From the NCBI RefSeq assembly GCF_004212635.1, contig NZ_PSRT01000033.1, positions 1-64,000 of the forward strand: DNA of 64,000 bases. The letters are read 5' to 3'. The first letter of the stretch is position 1, and every line of letters begins with the position of its first letter. This DNA comes from Bradyrhizobium genosp. SA-3. GTDB taxonomy: Bacteria > Pseudomonadota > Alphaproteobacteria > Rhizobiales > Xanthobacteraceae. The position numbers and the translations under genes were made by a program. The notes below the pieces were generated by a model. That model did no database searches. It saw nothing but the letters and a program-made list of their open reading frames with translations, and was not told the origin of the DNA. Positions 42,400 to 49,324 of this stretch are shown here, piece after piece.

Positions 42400-43533
42400 A
42401 TGAAGACTGCGAACGCACTGGAATTCAAGGACGCCGGCGAGGCCGATGATCCGATTGCCTCCGTTGCCAAGGAACTGGCGGAGTTGAAGGCGGCCCTCGA
42501 AACGAAGGCAGCCAACGACAACACCAAGCTCACCGAGCGCTTGGACCGTATCGAGGCCAAGATCAACCGGCCCGGCAGTCGCGCTGCCAACGATAATGAG
42601 CCCAAGATCGAAACCAAGGCTTTCGAGTCGTTCCTTCGCGGCGGAGCTGACAAGATGGACGATCTCGAAAAGAAGTCCCTGGTCGTCAGCAATAACACTG
42701 CGATCGCACCGCCGGAATTCGGCAACGAGATTCTGAAGCTCCTGCGCCAGTTCTCGCCCATTCGCCAGTATGCAAACGTTCGCACCATCGGCGCCGGTCA
42801 GGTGAAGTATCCTCGACGCACGGGCAGCCCGGCCGCCGTGATCGTCGGCGAAACCGAAGACCGCACCGGGAGCGAGCCGTCCTATGAGCAGATCGGCATC
42901 ACCCCGTATGAGTATGCGACTTATACGGACATTTCCAACTGGCTTCTGGAAGACAACGCCTATGGCATCGAGGGCGAACTTCACTCGGAATTCGGCGAGG
43001 CATTCGGCATTGGCGAGGGCACCCACTTCGTCAAGGGTAACGGCACGACCCAGCCCATGGGCTTGCTGAGCGCGACCGGTATCACCACCGTCATCACCGG
43101 CAACGCTGCGGACTTCCCGACCTCCACGCCCGCCGACGTGCTGATCAATATGTTCCACAAGCTCCCGGGCGCACATGCCCAGAATGGCGTGTGGCTCATG
43201 AACCGCAACACGCTCGGTAAGATTCGTCTCTGGAAGGATGGCATGGGCCGCTATCTGGTCCTGGACCCGATCTCTGACGGCGCGCCGACCACCTTGCTCG
43301 GCCGTCCGATCGTTGAGGCGGTCGATATGCCCGACATCGCCGCTAATGCCTTCCCGGTCATGTTCGGCGACCTCAAGGGCTATCGCATCGTCGATCGCGT
43401 CGGCATTTCGATCCTTCGCGACCCCTACACGCTTGCGACCAAAGGACAGGTCCGCTTCCACGCGCGCAAGCGTGTCGGCGCCGACGTGACCCATCCTGAT
43501 CGCTTCGTGAAGCTCAAGGTCTCGGCGACCTAA
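42400..43533 (+). CDS. Major capsid protein (HK97 fold)
   Basis: A 377-residue capsid protein. Residues 1-70 are a charged coiled-coil scaffold (delta) domain (KELAELKAALETKA). The mature capsid part begins near FESFLRGGADKMDD. It includes VKYPRRTGSPAAVIVGETED, the loop GEGTHFVKGNGTTQPMGLL and the C-terminal AFPVMFGDLKGYRIVDRVG. The start is ATG 42400, which has an AGGAG site upstream; the frame extends further back into the protease without family sequence. The protease encoded upstream should remove the scaffold domain. Confidence 0.93.
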   Translation: MKTANALEFKDAGEADDPIASVAKELAELKAALETKAANDNTKLTERLDRIEAKINRPGSRAANDNEPKIETKAFESFLRGGADKMDDLEKKSLVVSNNTAIAPPEFGNEILKLLRQFSPIRQYANVRTIGAGQVKYPRRTGSPAAVIVGETEDRTGSEPSYEQIGITPYEYATYTDISNWLLEDNAYGIEGELHSEFGEAFGIGEGTHFVKGNGTTQPMGLLSATGITTVITGNAADFPTSTPADVLINMFHKLPGAHAQNGVWLMNRNTLGKIRLWKDGMGRYLVLDPISDGAPTTLLGRPIVEAVDMPDIAANAFPVMFGDLKGYRIVDRVGISILRDPYTLATKGQVRFHARKRVGADVTHPDRFVKLKVSAT

Positions 43534-43545
43534 GAGGAAATGAAT

Positions 43546-44127
43546 ATGCGGCTCGCAGCGAACACTTTTGCCCTCCAGCTCGGCAGCAGGTCTTTCGACC
43601 TGAAGCCGTCGCTGCGAGCCGCGTTCATCCTATACGAACGTTATGACGGCTTCCATAACCTCTCGCGCCACCTCGCCGAAGGAAGCCTAACCGCCGCCCT
43701 CGACATCATCAGCGCGACCATTGTCAACGCCAAGGCCTGGGGCGAATACGCGCTCCCGACTAACAGCGCCATCGTGTGCGACCTAATGGCCGCGACTGGC
43801 GACCTGATAGAATTCGTCATGTTGCTCGCTGGCGCAGACGACAAGGCCAGCGACAAACCGCAGGCCGGCAAGCCCATCCCGTTTGATGAATGGTTCACGA
43901 GCCTCTTTGAGATCGGCACCGGTTGGCTGTCGTGGCCTCCGGAAACCGTGTGGGACGCCACGCCCGCAGAGATACTCGCTGCCCAGCGCGGCCGCGTCGC
44001 AATGCTCAAGGCTATCTTCGGCGGGAAAGACGACCAGTGCGCAGATGTAACGGACAATTCATTCGCCGACCTCAAGGCCGACCTCAACGCCATCGGTGAC
44101 CTCACCAATCATTCGAGGCCGCGCTGA
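43546..44127 (+). CDS. Hypothetical phage protein, tail chaperone-like
   Basis: A 193-residue protein. Two in-frame starts exist, 43540 and 43546; the second has a properly spaced GAGG site. The N-terminal region is strand-rich, ending FDLKPSLRAAFILYERYDGF. The C-terminal part has WLSWPPETVWDATPAEILAAQRGR, a pattern found in tail assembly chaperones of rhizobial phages and GTAs. Its stop overlaps the start of the HNH gene (TGATG). Assignment is tentative. Confidence 0.7.
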   Translation: MRLAANTFALQLGSRSFDLKPSLRAAFILYERYDGFHNLSRHLAEGSLTAALDIISATIVNAKAWGEYALPTNSAIVCDLMAATGDLIEFVMLLAGADDKASDKPQAGKPIPFDEWFTSLFEIGTGWLSWPPETVWDATPAEILAAQRGRVAMLKAIFGGKDDQCADVTDNSFADLKADLNAIGDLTNHSRPR

Positions 44128-44468
44128 TGGCCTGGAAACCGCGCCGCGTATGTCGCTGCGGCAAGATCATTGCGGCAACCGATCTCTGTGAATGTCAAAT
44201 CAGGCGCAAGGCAGAGGCCGATCAGCGCAGGCCCAACGCCAACGATCGCGGCTATGACAGCAAGTGGCGTCGCGAGAGCAAGGAATTCCTAGCTCAACCT
44301 CAGAACCGCTTCTGTGCTTGTGGCTGCGGTCGCATCGCGGATTGTGTTGACCACAAGACCCCTCATCGCGGCGACATGAAGCTGTTCTGGGACCGGAAGA
44401 ACTGGCAGCCGCTCGCCAGCTCGCCCTGCCATGCCAGCCGCAAGCAACGCACGGAGCGCCGGCAATGA
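44127..44468 (+). CDS. HNH endonuclease, packaging-associated
   Basis: A 113-residue protein with paired cysteines (CRCGK and CECQ near the start, CACGCG then CVDHKTPHRGD, and CHASR). The arrangement CxxC - VDHKxPxRxG - C-H-x-x-K is the HNH fold. In many phages an HNH gene is located beside terminase and stimulates DNA cleavage during packaging. Here the terminase genes are 2 kb away, separated by connectors and an inverted gene. It overlaps its neighbour by ATGA. Confidence 0.85.
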   Translation: MAWKPRRVCRCGKIIAATDLCECQIRRKAEADQRRPNANDRGYDSKWRRESKEFLAQPQNRFCACGCGRIADCVDHKTPHRGDMKLFWDRKNWQPLASSPCHASRKQRTERRQ

Positions 44469-44821
44469 GCGACAAGGAGCTTTGGCGCGCCGTAGTCCAG
44501 CAAGCGATCACAGATGCAACCCAACCACTCTCGACCAAGCGACGATCGGTTCGCCTTGATCAGGTGCGCACACGCGAATGGCTCACCGAGCCGAACAGCG
44601 ACTTTGAGGACGTTTGCGAACTCGCAGAGCTGGACCCCGTCAAGGTGCGCAAGCATGTGCTGCCCATGATCGCAGAGGCAACGAAGAACGATCAGCCGAT
44701 GCCACAACGCACGCGCCAACGCCGTGTCCGCTTCTCAGCAAGGCACACCCGGGGGGTGGGTGAAAACATCTCAAACGACCGCCGCGACCGGTGCCCCCGG
44801 GTCGCGCAAGAGAGCGTCTAA
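44465..44821 (+). CDS. Small hypothetical phage protein
   Basis: A 118-residue soluble protein. The first part is helical with EWLTEPNSDFEDVCELAELD and VRKHVLPMIAEA, a pattern seen in small phage proteins encoded next to HNH and terminase genes. The C-terminal third (after PQRTRQRRVRFSARHTRG) is very basic and looks unlike the rest. It starts in an ATGA overlap with the HNH gene. A regulatory or DNA-binding role is possible. Confidence 0.7.
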   Translation: MSDKELWRAVVQQAITDATQPLSTKRRSVRLDQVRTREWLTEPNSDFEDVCELAELDPVKVRKHVLPMIAEATKNDQPMPQRTRQRRVRFSARHTRGVGENISNDRRDRCPRVAQESV

Positions 44822-44839
44822 TTGGAGTTTTTTTCGACC

Positions 44840-45127
44840 ATGCCCGGCATCACCCTTGACCAAGCCAAAGCCCATTTGAACGTCACTCTGGACCAGGACG
44901 ACGCCCTGCTTACCGACAAGCTGGCGGCGGCAAAGGTGTGGGTTGGTGCCTATACGGCCTCGAATGTGGACGCGGACGGCACACCGGCGCCAGTGAATGA
45001 AGCCGTCCTGCAATTGACCGCGCACCTCTACCAGAACCGGGAAGCATCCCTGGTTGGCGTCACCGCCCAGGAATTGCCGTTCGGTTTCCTCGACCTTCTG
45101 GCCCCTTACCGCGCGTTTTGCTTCTGA
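44840..45127 (+). CDS. Head-tail connector (gp6-like adaptor)
   Basis: A 95-residue protein with the pattern MPGITLDQAKAHLNVTLDQD, DDALLTDKLAAAKVWVGAYT and VNEAVLQLTAHLYQNREAS, the hallmark of Phage_connect_1 proteins. These form the ring beneath the portal. The ATG at 44840 matches the family's start; a longer TTG start (44822) would add six residues. Confidence 0.88.
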   Translation: MPGITLDQAKAHLNVTLDQDDALLTDKLAAAKVWVGAYTASNVDADGTPAPVNEAVLQLTAHLYQNREASLVGVTAQELPFGFLDLLAPYRAFCF

Positions 45128-45128
45128 A

Positions 45129-45551
45129 ATGACGACTTCTGACCCGTCTCTTGCCCTCCAAAAAGCCATCCGGTCGCGTCTTATCGCGAGCCCGGAGCTG
45201 ATGGCGCTGGTCCAGGCTGAGCACGTCCTGGACGCCAATGGTCGCCCCGAGATCATGCCGGCCGTCTACATCGGCGAGGGACAGACCATCTTCCGGCGCT
45301 GGGATGCGACGACGCATGCCACGCTGCACGTCTGGTTCGCTGAACCGGGTTTGGTCCAGTGCAAGGAAGCCGTTTCGGCCATCGTTGCGGCGCTGCGGGT
45401 CGACGCCCAGGCTGATGGCGTGCTGCAAATCGACGGCTTCACAGTCCATGACATGCAGGCCACCCAGACCCGGTATCTCCGCGACCCGCATGGCTCGTTC
45501 AGCCACGGCATTGTTTCCGTCGCTGCTATCGTGAAAGCGAGGGCGGCATGA
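45129..45551 (+). CDS. DUF3168 tail completion/terminator protein
   Basis: A 140-residue protein: SLALQKAIRSRLIASPELMA, IYIGEGQ-type strand AVYIGEGQTIFRR, THATLHVWFAEPGLVQCKEA and HGIVSVAAIVKARAA. This is the DUF3168 signature; these proteins cap the tail tube and connect it to the head. It ends in ATGA, which starts the adaptor gene. Confidence 0.88.
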   Translation: MTTSDPSLALQKAIRSRLIASPELMALVQAEHVLDANGRPEIMPAVYIGEGQTIFRRWDATTHATLHVWFAEPGLVQCKEAVSAIVAALRVDAQADGVLQIDGFTVHDMQATQTRYLRDPHGSFSHGIVSVAAIVKARAA

Positions 45552-45865
45552 GGGCCGGCAACCTCGACCGCATCATTGAAATCCAGCGCCGCACCACCGG
45601 CCTGGACCTCTATGGGACCGTGATCGAAACCTGGACCACGTTTGCCACCATGCGGGCCCAGCTGCTCAAGAATGCCACCGACGACCGCGAGGGTGCCCGC
45701 GGGCACACCACCGACGCGGTGCTGACGTTCCGCATGTATTACTTCGCCAGCCTCAGCCTCAATGACCAGCTGCTCTATGAGGGGCAGCAATACGAGATCA
45801 CCGGCATTGCCGAGATCGGCCGACGCGTCGGGATGGACGTTACCTGCGAGCGAGTTGGCGCATGA
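45548..45865 (+). CDS. Phage head closure / head-tail adaptor protein
   Basis: A 105-residue protein of the SPP1 gp16-like family: AGNLDRIIEIQRRTTGLDLYG, WTTFATMRAQLL, DAVLTFRMYYF and LLYEGQQYEITGIAEIGRR. It seals the connector after packaging. It is the last rightward gene before the inverted membrane gene at 45871. Confidence 0.88.
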   Translation: MRAGNLDRIIEIQRRTTGLDLYGTVIETWTTFATMRAQLLKNATDDREGARGHTTDAVLTFRMYYFASLSLNDQLLYEGQQYEITGIAEIGRRVGMDVTCERVGA

Positions 45866-45870
45866 ACCGA

Positions 45871-46566
45871 TCATATTTCATCGGCATTCGGCTCACCATA
45901 AATCCGAGTGAGCCTTTCATTTTGATCCATTTCCGGCGCCATTCGCTTGATCAGTGGGGCAAGCGCGTCTGCAACCAGCGTCGCAGATTGCCAAATTTGA
46001 TGCAAAGCGACGTTTGCATCTCCTACGATCCACGGCGGCTCTTTGTCATAACGCCCCCATCGGAACTGATCTTGGTCGCTAACCTCGCTAAGCGCCACCA
46101 AGTCACGAAGGCTGCTTCTCACGGCCCGAATTTCTGCCAGCGCTTCCCTGGGAAACAGATCAAGATATGTCCACGCCTCCTCCAGTTCGGGTGGCTCTTC
46201 AATCGCAAAAAGCGTGCTGCGGTCAACGATCTTGTCCTGATCAAGAGGCGGAAACATAAGTCCCGACTGCATATCGTGAGCCTTCCGTGCAAGCGCGCGG
46301 AACGCCATCTCAATCTTGAGGTAAAGCGCCAACCTGCGGCGCGAATTTTCGAGCGCGAGCACCTCGCGGTCATGTCGCACCTTCGCCGTTGCCCCCAGAT
46401 AGGCAATTCCAGCGGCGAAGAGAGCCAGCAAACCAGTCGTCAGTGTTTGCCACTCCTTCAGGTGCGAAAGATCTACTGGGCCCCAAAGGCCCAGCCACGT
46501 CACTATCATCAGGATCAGAACGATCCCGACGGCACTCGCCATTCCTGCGAATCTGTCGAAGTTCAC
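45871..46566 (-). CDS. Inverted accessory membrane protein (moron)
   Basis: A 231-residue protein on the opposite strand, set between the adaptor and the small terminase. The N terminus has two hydrophobic helices (AVGIVLILMIVTWLGLWGP and TLTTGLLALFAAGIAYLG), followed by a soluble, charged domain of about 170 residues (helical, with KVRHDREVLALENSRRRLAL). The start is ATG 46566. It breaks the direction of the morphogenesis operon, as phage morons often do. Superinfection exclusion, abortive infection or lysogenic conversion are possible; no family is recognised. Confidence 0.75.
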   Translation of the reverse strand: MNFDRFAGMASAVGIVLILMIVTWLGLWGPVDLSHLKEWQTLTTGLLALFAAGIAYLGATAKVRHDREVLALENSRRRLALYLKIEMAFRALARKAHDMQSGLMFPPLDQDKIVDRSTLFAIEEPPELEEAWTYLDLFPREALAEIRAVRSSLRDLVALSEVSDQDQFRWGRYDKEPPWIVGDANVALHQIWQSATLVADALAPLIKRMAPEMDQNERLTRIYGEPNADEI

Positions 46567-46613
46567 ATGGGGAACTTGCCCAGCACCCTAGGATTTGTCG
46601 AGAGGGTTGCGGC

Positions 46614-46991
46614 ATGAAGGGTCGAAAACCACAACTTGCCGCTGACGCTAACGCGCTTGATGCCTCGACCAAGCCGCCGTCGTGGTTGAGCAAGAACGCC
46701 AAGGCCGAATGGCGCCGCGTGATGCCGGAGCTTGCCAAACGCCGCATCCTCACCATCGCGGATCTTGGTTCGCTGGAGAGCTATTGCGTAGCCATGGGCA
46801 GGGTTCGGCAGTTGGAAGCGCTCTTGCGCACCGATATCGACCTGAAGCTCCTCCGCGCCCAGGACAAGAGCATGGTGACCGCGCGCCAGCTTGCGGCCGA
46901 ACTCGGCTTGACCCCTGTTTCCCGCTCGCGGCCAGCCGTGCGCGACAATGACGACCAGGACGACGATGAAAACCCGCTCAACATCGTCTGA
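46614..46991 (+). CDS. Terminase small subunit (P27 family)
   Basis: A 125-residue protein: MKGRKPQLAADANALDASTK, AKAEWRRVMPELAKRRIL, ADLGSLESYCVAMGRVRQLE and SMVTARQLAAELGLTPVSRS, the P27-type small terminase. It binds the packaging start site. ATG 46614 is the family start; the longer frame upstream covers the opposite-strand gene. It overlaps the large subunit by 26 bases. Confidence 0.9.
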   Translation: MKGRKPQLAADANALDASTKPPSWLSKNAKAEWRRVMPELAKRRILTIADLGSLESYCVAMGRVRQLEALLRTDIDLKLLRAQDKSMVTARQLAAELGLTPVSRSRPAVRDNDDQDDDENPLNIV

Positions 46992-48594
46992 CACCTATCC
47001 GCATTGGATTTTCGACAACTCGCCCATTTCCGACCCGTTCGGGTATGGCGAGCGCGCGGTGCGCTTTCTCAGGTCGCTGAAGCATCCCAAATCGACGCAG
47101 CCCAAGAGGCGCTTCCAGCTTGATCCCTGGCAGGAACGTATCGTGCGCGCGATCTATGGGCCGCGCGATGAAGCCGGCAACCGGATCATCTCGCGTGTCG
47201 TCATTCTCATTGCAAAAGGCAACAGGAAGACCTCTCTCTCGGCAGCGTTAGCGCTGCTTCACACCATCGGCCCGGAGCGCGTCTCTGGCGGCGAAGTCAT
47301 CTTTGCCGCCAGCGATCGAAAGCAGGCAGGCATCGCTTTCAAGGAAGCGCGTGGCATCATCAAGGCGGACCCGAAGCACCTTGTTCCGGTGACGAAGGTC
47401 TACGACGCCTTCAACAGCGCGAAGAAGATCAGCTATCCCCGCGACGGCACCGAGTTGGAAGTGATCTCCTCCGACGCGCCGTCCCAAGACGGGCGGACGC
47501 CCAGCTTTTGCCTGGCCGATGAAATCCATTGCTGGCGCGGAACGTCACTGTGGACCGTTCTCGCCAACGGCCTGGACAAGATCGACAACAGCTTGCTCGT
47601 CATCGCCACGACTGCCGGTCGCGGACAGGACAACATCGCCCATGAGGTAATCGAGCGCGCCCGCAAGATCGCCCGCGGCGAGATCGTTGATCCTACTTGG
47701 CTGCCGGTCCTGTTCGAGTCTCCGGCAGACGTTGATTATTCCAGCGAGGAAGCTTTCCGCGGGGTGAACCCCGGCAGCGTTCATGGATATCCGTCTCTGG
47801 CCGGCTTTCGGCGGCACGTAGCAACGGCAAAAGATAGCCCCACCGAGAGGGACAGCCTTTTGCAATTCAAGTTGAACGTCTGGCTTGACCATTCGACCTC
47901 GCCCTTTGTGGACATGGCGACCTATGACAATGGCGCGGCTCCGATCGACTACGAGGCCTTGCGCGGTGCGCCGTGCTGGATTGGCGTCGATATGTCCAAG
48001 ACTACCGACCTTTCATCTGTAGTCGCGTGTTTCCGAGACGGTGAAACCTACACGGTGTTGCCGCACTTCTTTTGCCCCGAGGCGGATATCCGGAAACGGG
48101 GTGACCTGGACGGCGTGAATTACACCTCTTGGGCCAAAGACGGTTTCATTACGCCGACCCCCGGCAACGTGATCGATAACGCTGCGGTCGCGGACTACAT
48201 CCGTGGTCTGGCGGAGCGCTTTCAGGTCCAAGAGATCGGCTTTGACTTGGCCTATGCCCAAGCCGTCATTGCGCTATTGAGCGACGAATTCGGCGAACGT
48301 CTCGCCAGCATCAGGCAGGGTTGGGTGACGCAATCGCCCGCGCTCAACACCCTTGAGGCCGCGATCATCGGCGGCAACTTCCGCCACGGCGGCCATCCCG
48401 TGTTGCGCTGGAACTTCGCCAACGTCGCGATCCACAAGGACGCGAACGACAACCGCATCATTCACAAGAGCAAGTCGACCGATCGCATTGACGGCGTCGC
48501 CGCGACTTGGATGGCCGTGTCGCGCGCGGCCGCCGGCGAAAGCACGCGCTCGCTCTATGACCTGCCCAACGCTGTTGAGCTTCTATCCTGGTGA
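46966..48594 (+). CDS. Terminase large subunit
   Basis: A 542-residue packaging ATPase-nuclease. The N-terminal part has FQLDPWQERIVRAIYGP (adenine-binding), the Walker A-like VILIAKGNRKTSLSAAL, and Walker B FCLADEIHCW. The C-terminal nuclease domain has IGVDMSKTTDLSSVV, EIGFDLAYAQAV, and the last acidic position in STDRIDGVAATWMAV. Two starts are possible (46948 and 46966); the second gives the more usual beginning. The gene is unusual by position because the portal does not follow it. Confidence 0.93.
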   Translation: MKTRSTSSDTYPHWIFDNSPISDPFGYGERAVRFLRSLKHPKSTQPKRRFQLDPWQERIVRAIYGPRDEAGNRIISRVVILIAKGNRKTSLSAALALLHTIGPERVSGGEVIFAASDRKQAGIAFKEARGIIKADPKHLVPVTKVYDAFNSAKKISYPRDGTELEVISSDAPSQDGRTPSFCLADEIHCWRGTSLWTVLANGLDKIDNSLLVIATTAGRGQDNIAHEVIERARKIARGEIVDPTWLPVLFESPADVDYSSEEAFRGVNPGSVHGYPSLAGFRRHVATAKDSPTERDSLLQFKLNVWLDHSTSPFVDMATYDNGAAPIDYEALRGAPCWIGVDMSKTTDLSSVVACFRDGETYTVLPHFFCPEADIRKRGDLDGVNYTSWAKDGFITPTPGNVIDNAAVADYIRGLAERFQVQEIGFDLAYAQAVIALLSDEFGERLASIRQGWVTQSPALNTLEAAIIGGNFRHGGHPVLRWNFANVAIHKDANDNRIIHKSKSTDRIDGVAATWMAVSRAAAGESTRSLYDLPNAVELLSW

Positions 48595-48597
48595 CGC

Positions 48598-48999
48598 ATG
48601 GCCGACAACGACGACCTCGACGCATACCTCAATTCGCTTCCCGACAAGTTCACCGAGCACCTTAGCGACGTGCTGCGGGAACAGGCATTCCGCCTTTCCG
48701 ACGCTCAGCGCGAGGCCTTGCGCCAGCTCGAGCAATCACCCGAGACCGGCGCTTTGGAAGCGTCGTGCACGGTGGCCCAGGGCGAAAACGAACTTGAATA
48801 CTTGGTGCAGGCCGGCGTCGACATGACGACGAAGGAAGTCCGCGATGGAAGCGGCGTCGAATACGACTACGCGCTCGCCTTCGAATTTGGGACAAGCCGC
48901 CAGCCGGCGCGGCCGTTCTTTTATTCCACCTACAACGCCATGCGCGACGACATGCAGCAAGCAATCAACGATGCAGTTAGTGAGGTTCTGAATGACTGA
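48598..48999 (+). CDS. HK97 gp10-family tail completion protein
   Basis: A 133-residue protein whose C-terminal part (VRDGSGVEYDYALAFEFGTSRQPARPFFYSTYNAMRD, given here by its key pattern YALAxEFGTSxQPARPFFYS) is the gp10 or HK97_gp10-like tail component signature. It joins the tail to the head. It starts 3 bases behind the large terminase and overlaps the next gene by 8 bases. Confidence 0.88.
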   Translation: MADNDDLDAYLNSLPDKFTEHLSDVLREQAFRLSDAQREALRQLEQSPETGALEASCTVAQGENELEYLVQAGVDMTTKEVRDGSGVEYDYALAFEFGTSRQPARPFFYSTYNAMRDDMQQAINDAVSEVLND

Positions 49000-49324
49000 G
49001 ACCAGCCGCGAAATCACCTGGGTAGGCGGCACCCATACCCTTGACCTGGGCCACCCCTGGGTCCGCCGCGTCATCTCATGGCGAGGTATCAACGGACAGG
49101 CGCCGGCCGCTCTGCTCGCGCGTTTCGGTGCGGATAACTACAGCCCGGAAGATGTAGAGCGCGTAATCGAGCTGGGACTGATCGGGGGCGGCATGCCGGA
49201 GCGCGAGGTTGAGGCATTGCTTGCCAATGTGCGTCGCCAGCCGATGGCTGCCGGCGTCGCGCTTGCCAGCACTGTGCTGGCGACCCTGCTTGTGGGGGGC
49301 GAAAATGTCAGCGCCGCCGCTTAG
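48992..49324 (+). CDS. Tail assembly chaperone-like protein (gene-transfer-agent type), second copy
   Basis: A 110-residue protein. The region GADNYSPEDVERVIELGLIGGGMPEREV aligns by pattern with ADITETIRLALIGGDITPKRA of the gene at 41146-41472 (LIGG motif). The C terminus is an alanine-rich hydrophobic helix. Position directly before the tape measure gene is the normal place for a chaperone, unlike the other copy. It overlaps the tape measure gene by 20 bases. Confidence 0.6.
   Translation: MTETSREITWVGGTHTLDLGHPWVRRVISWRGINGQAPAALLARFGADNYSPEDVERVIELGLIGGGMPEREVEALLANVRRQPMAAGVALASTVLATLLVGGENVSAAA

Noticed and set aside
45862..46617. A 251-residue plus-strand frame opposite the inverted membrane gene
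   Set aside because: It has a basic, patternless composition. The minus-strand frame has two coherent membrane helices and a good start.
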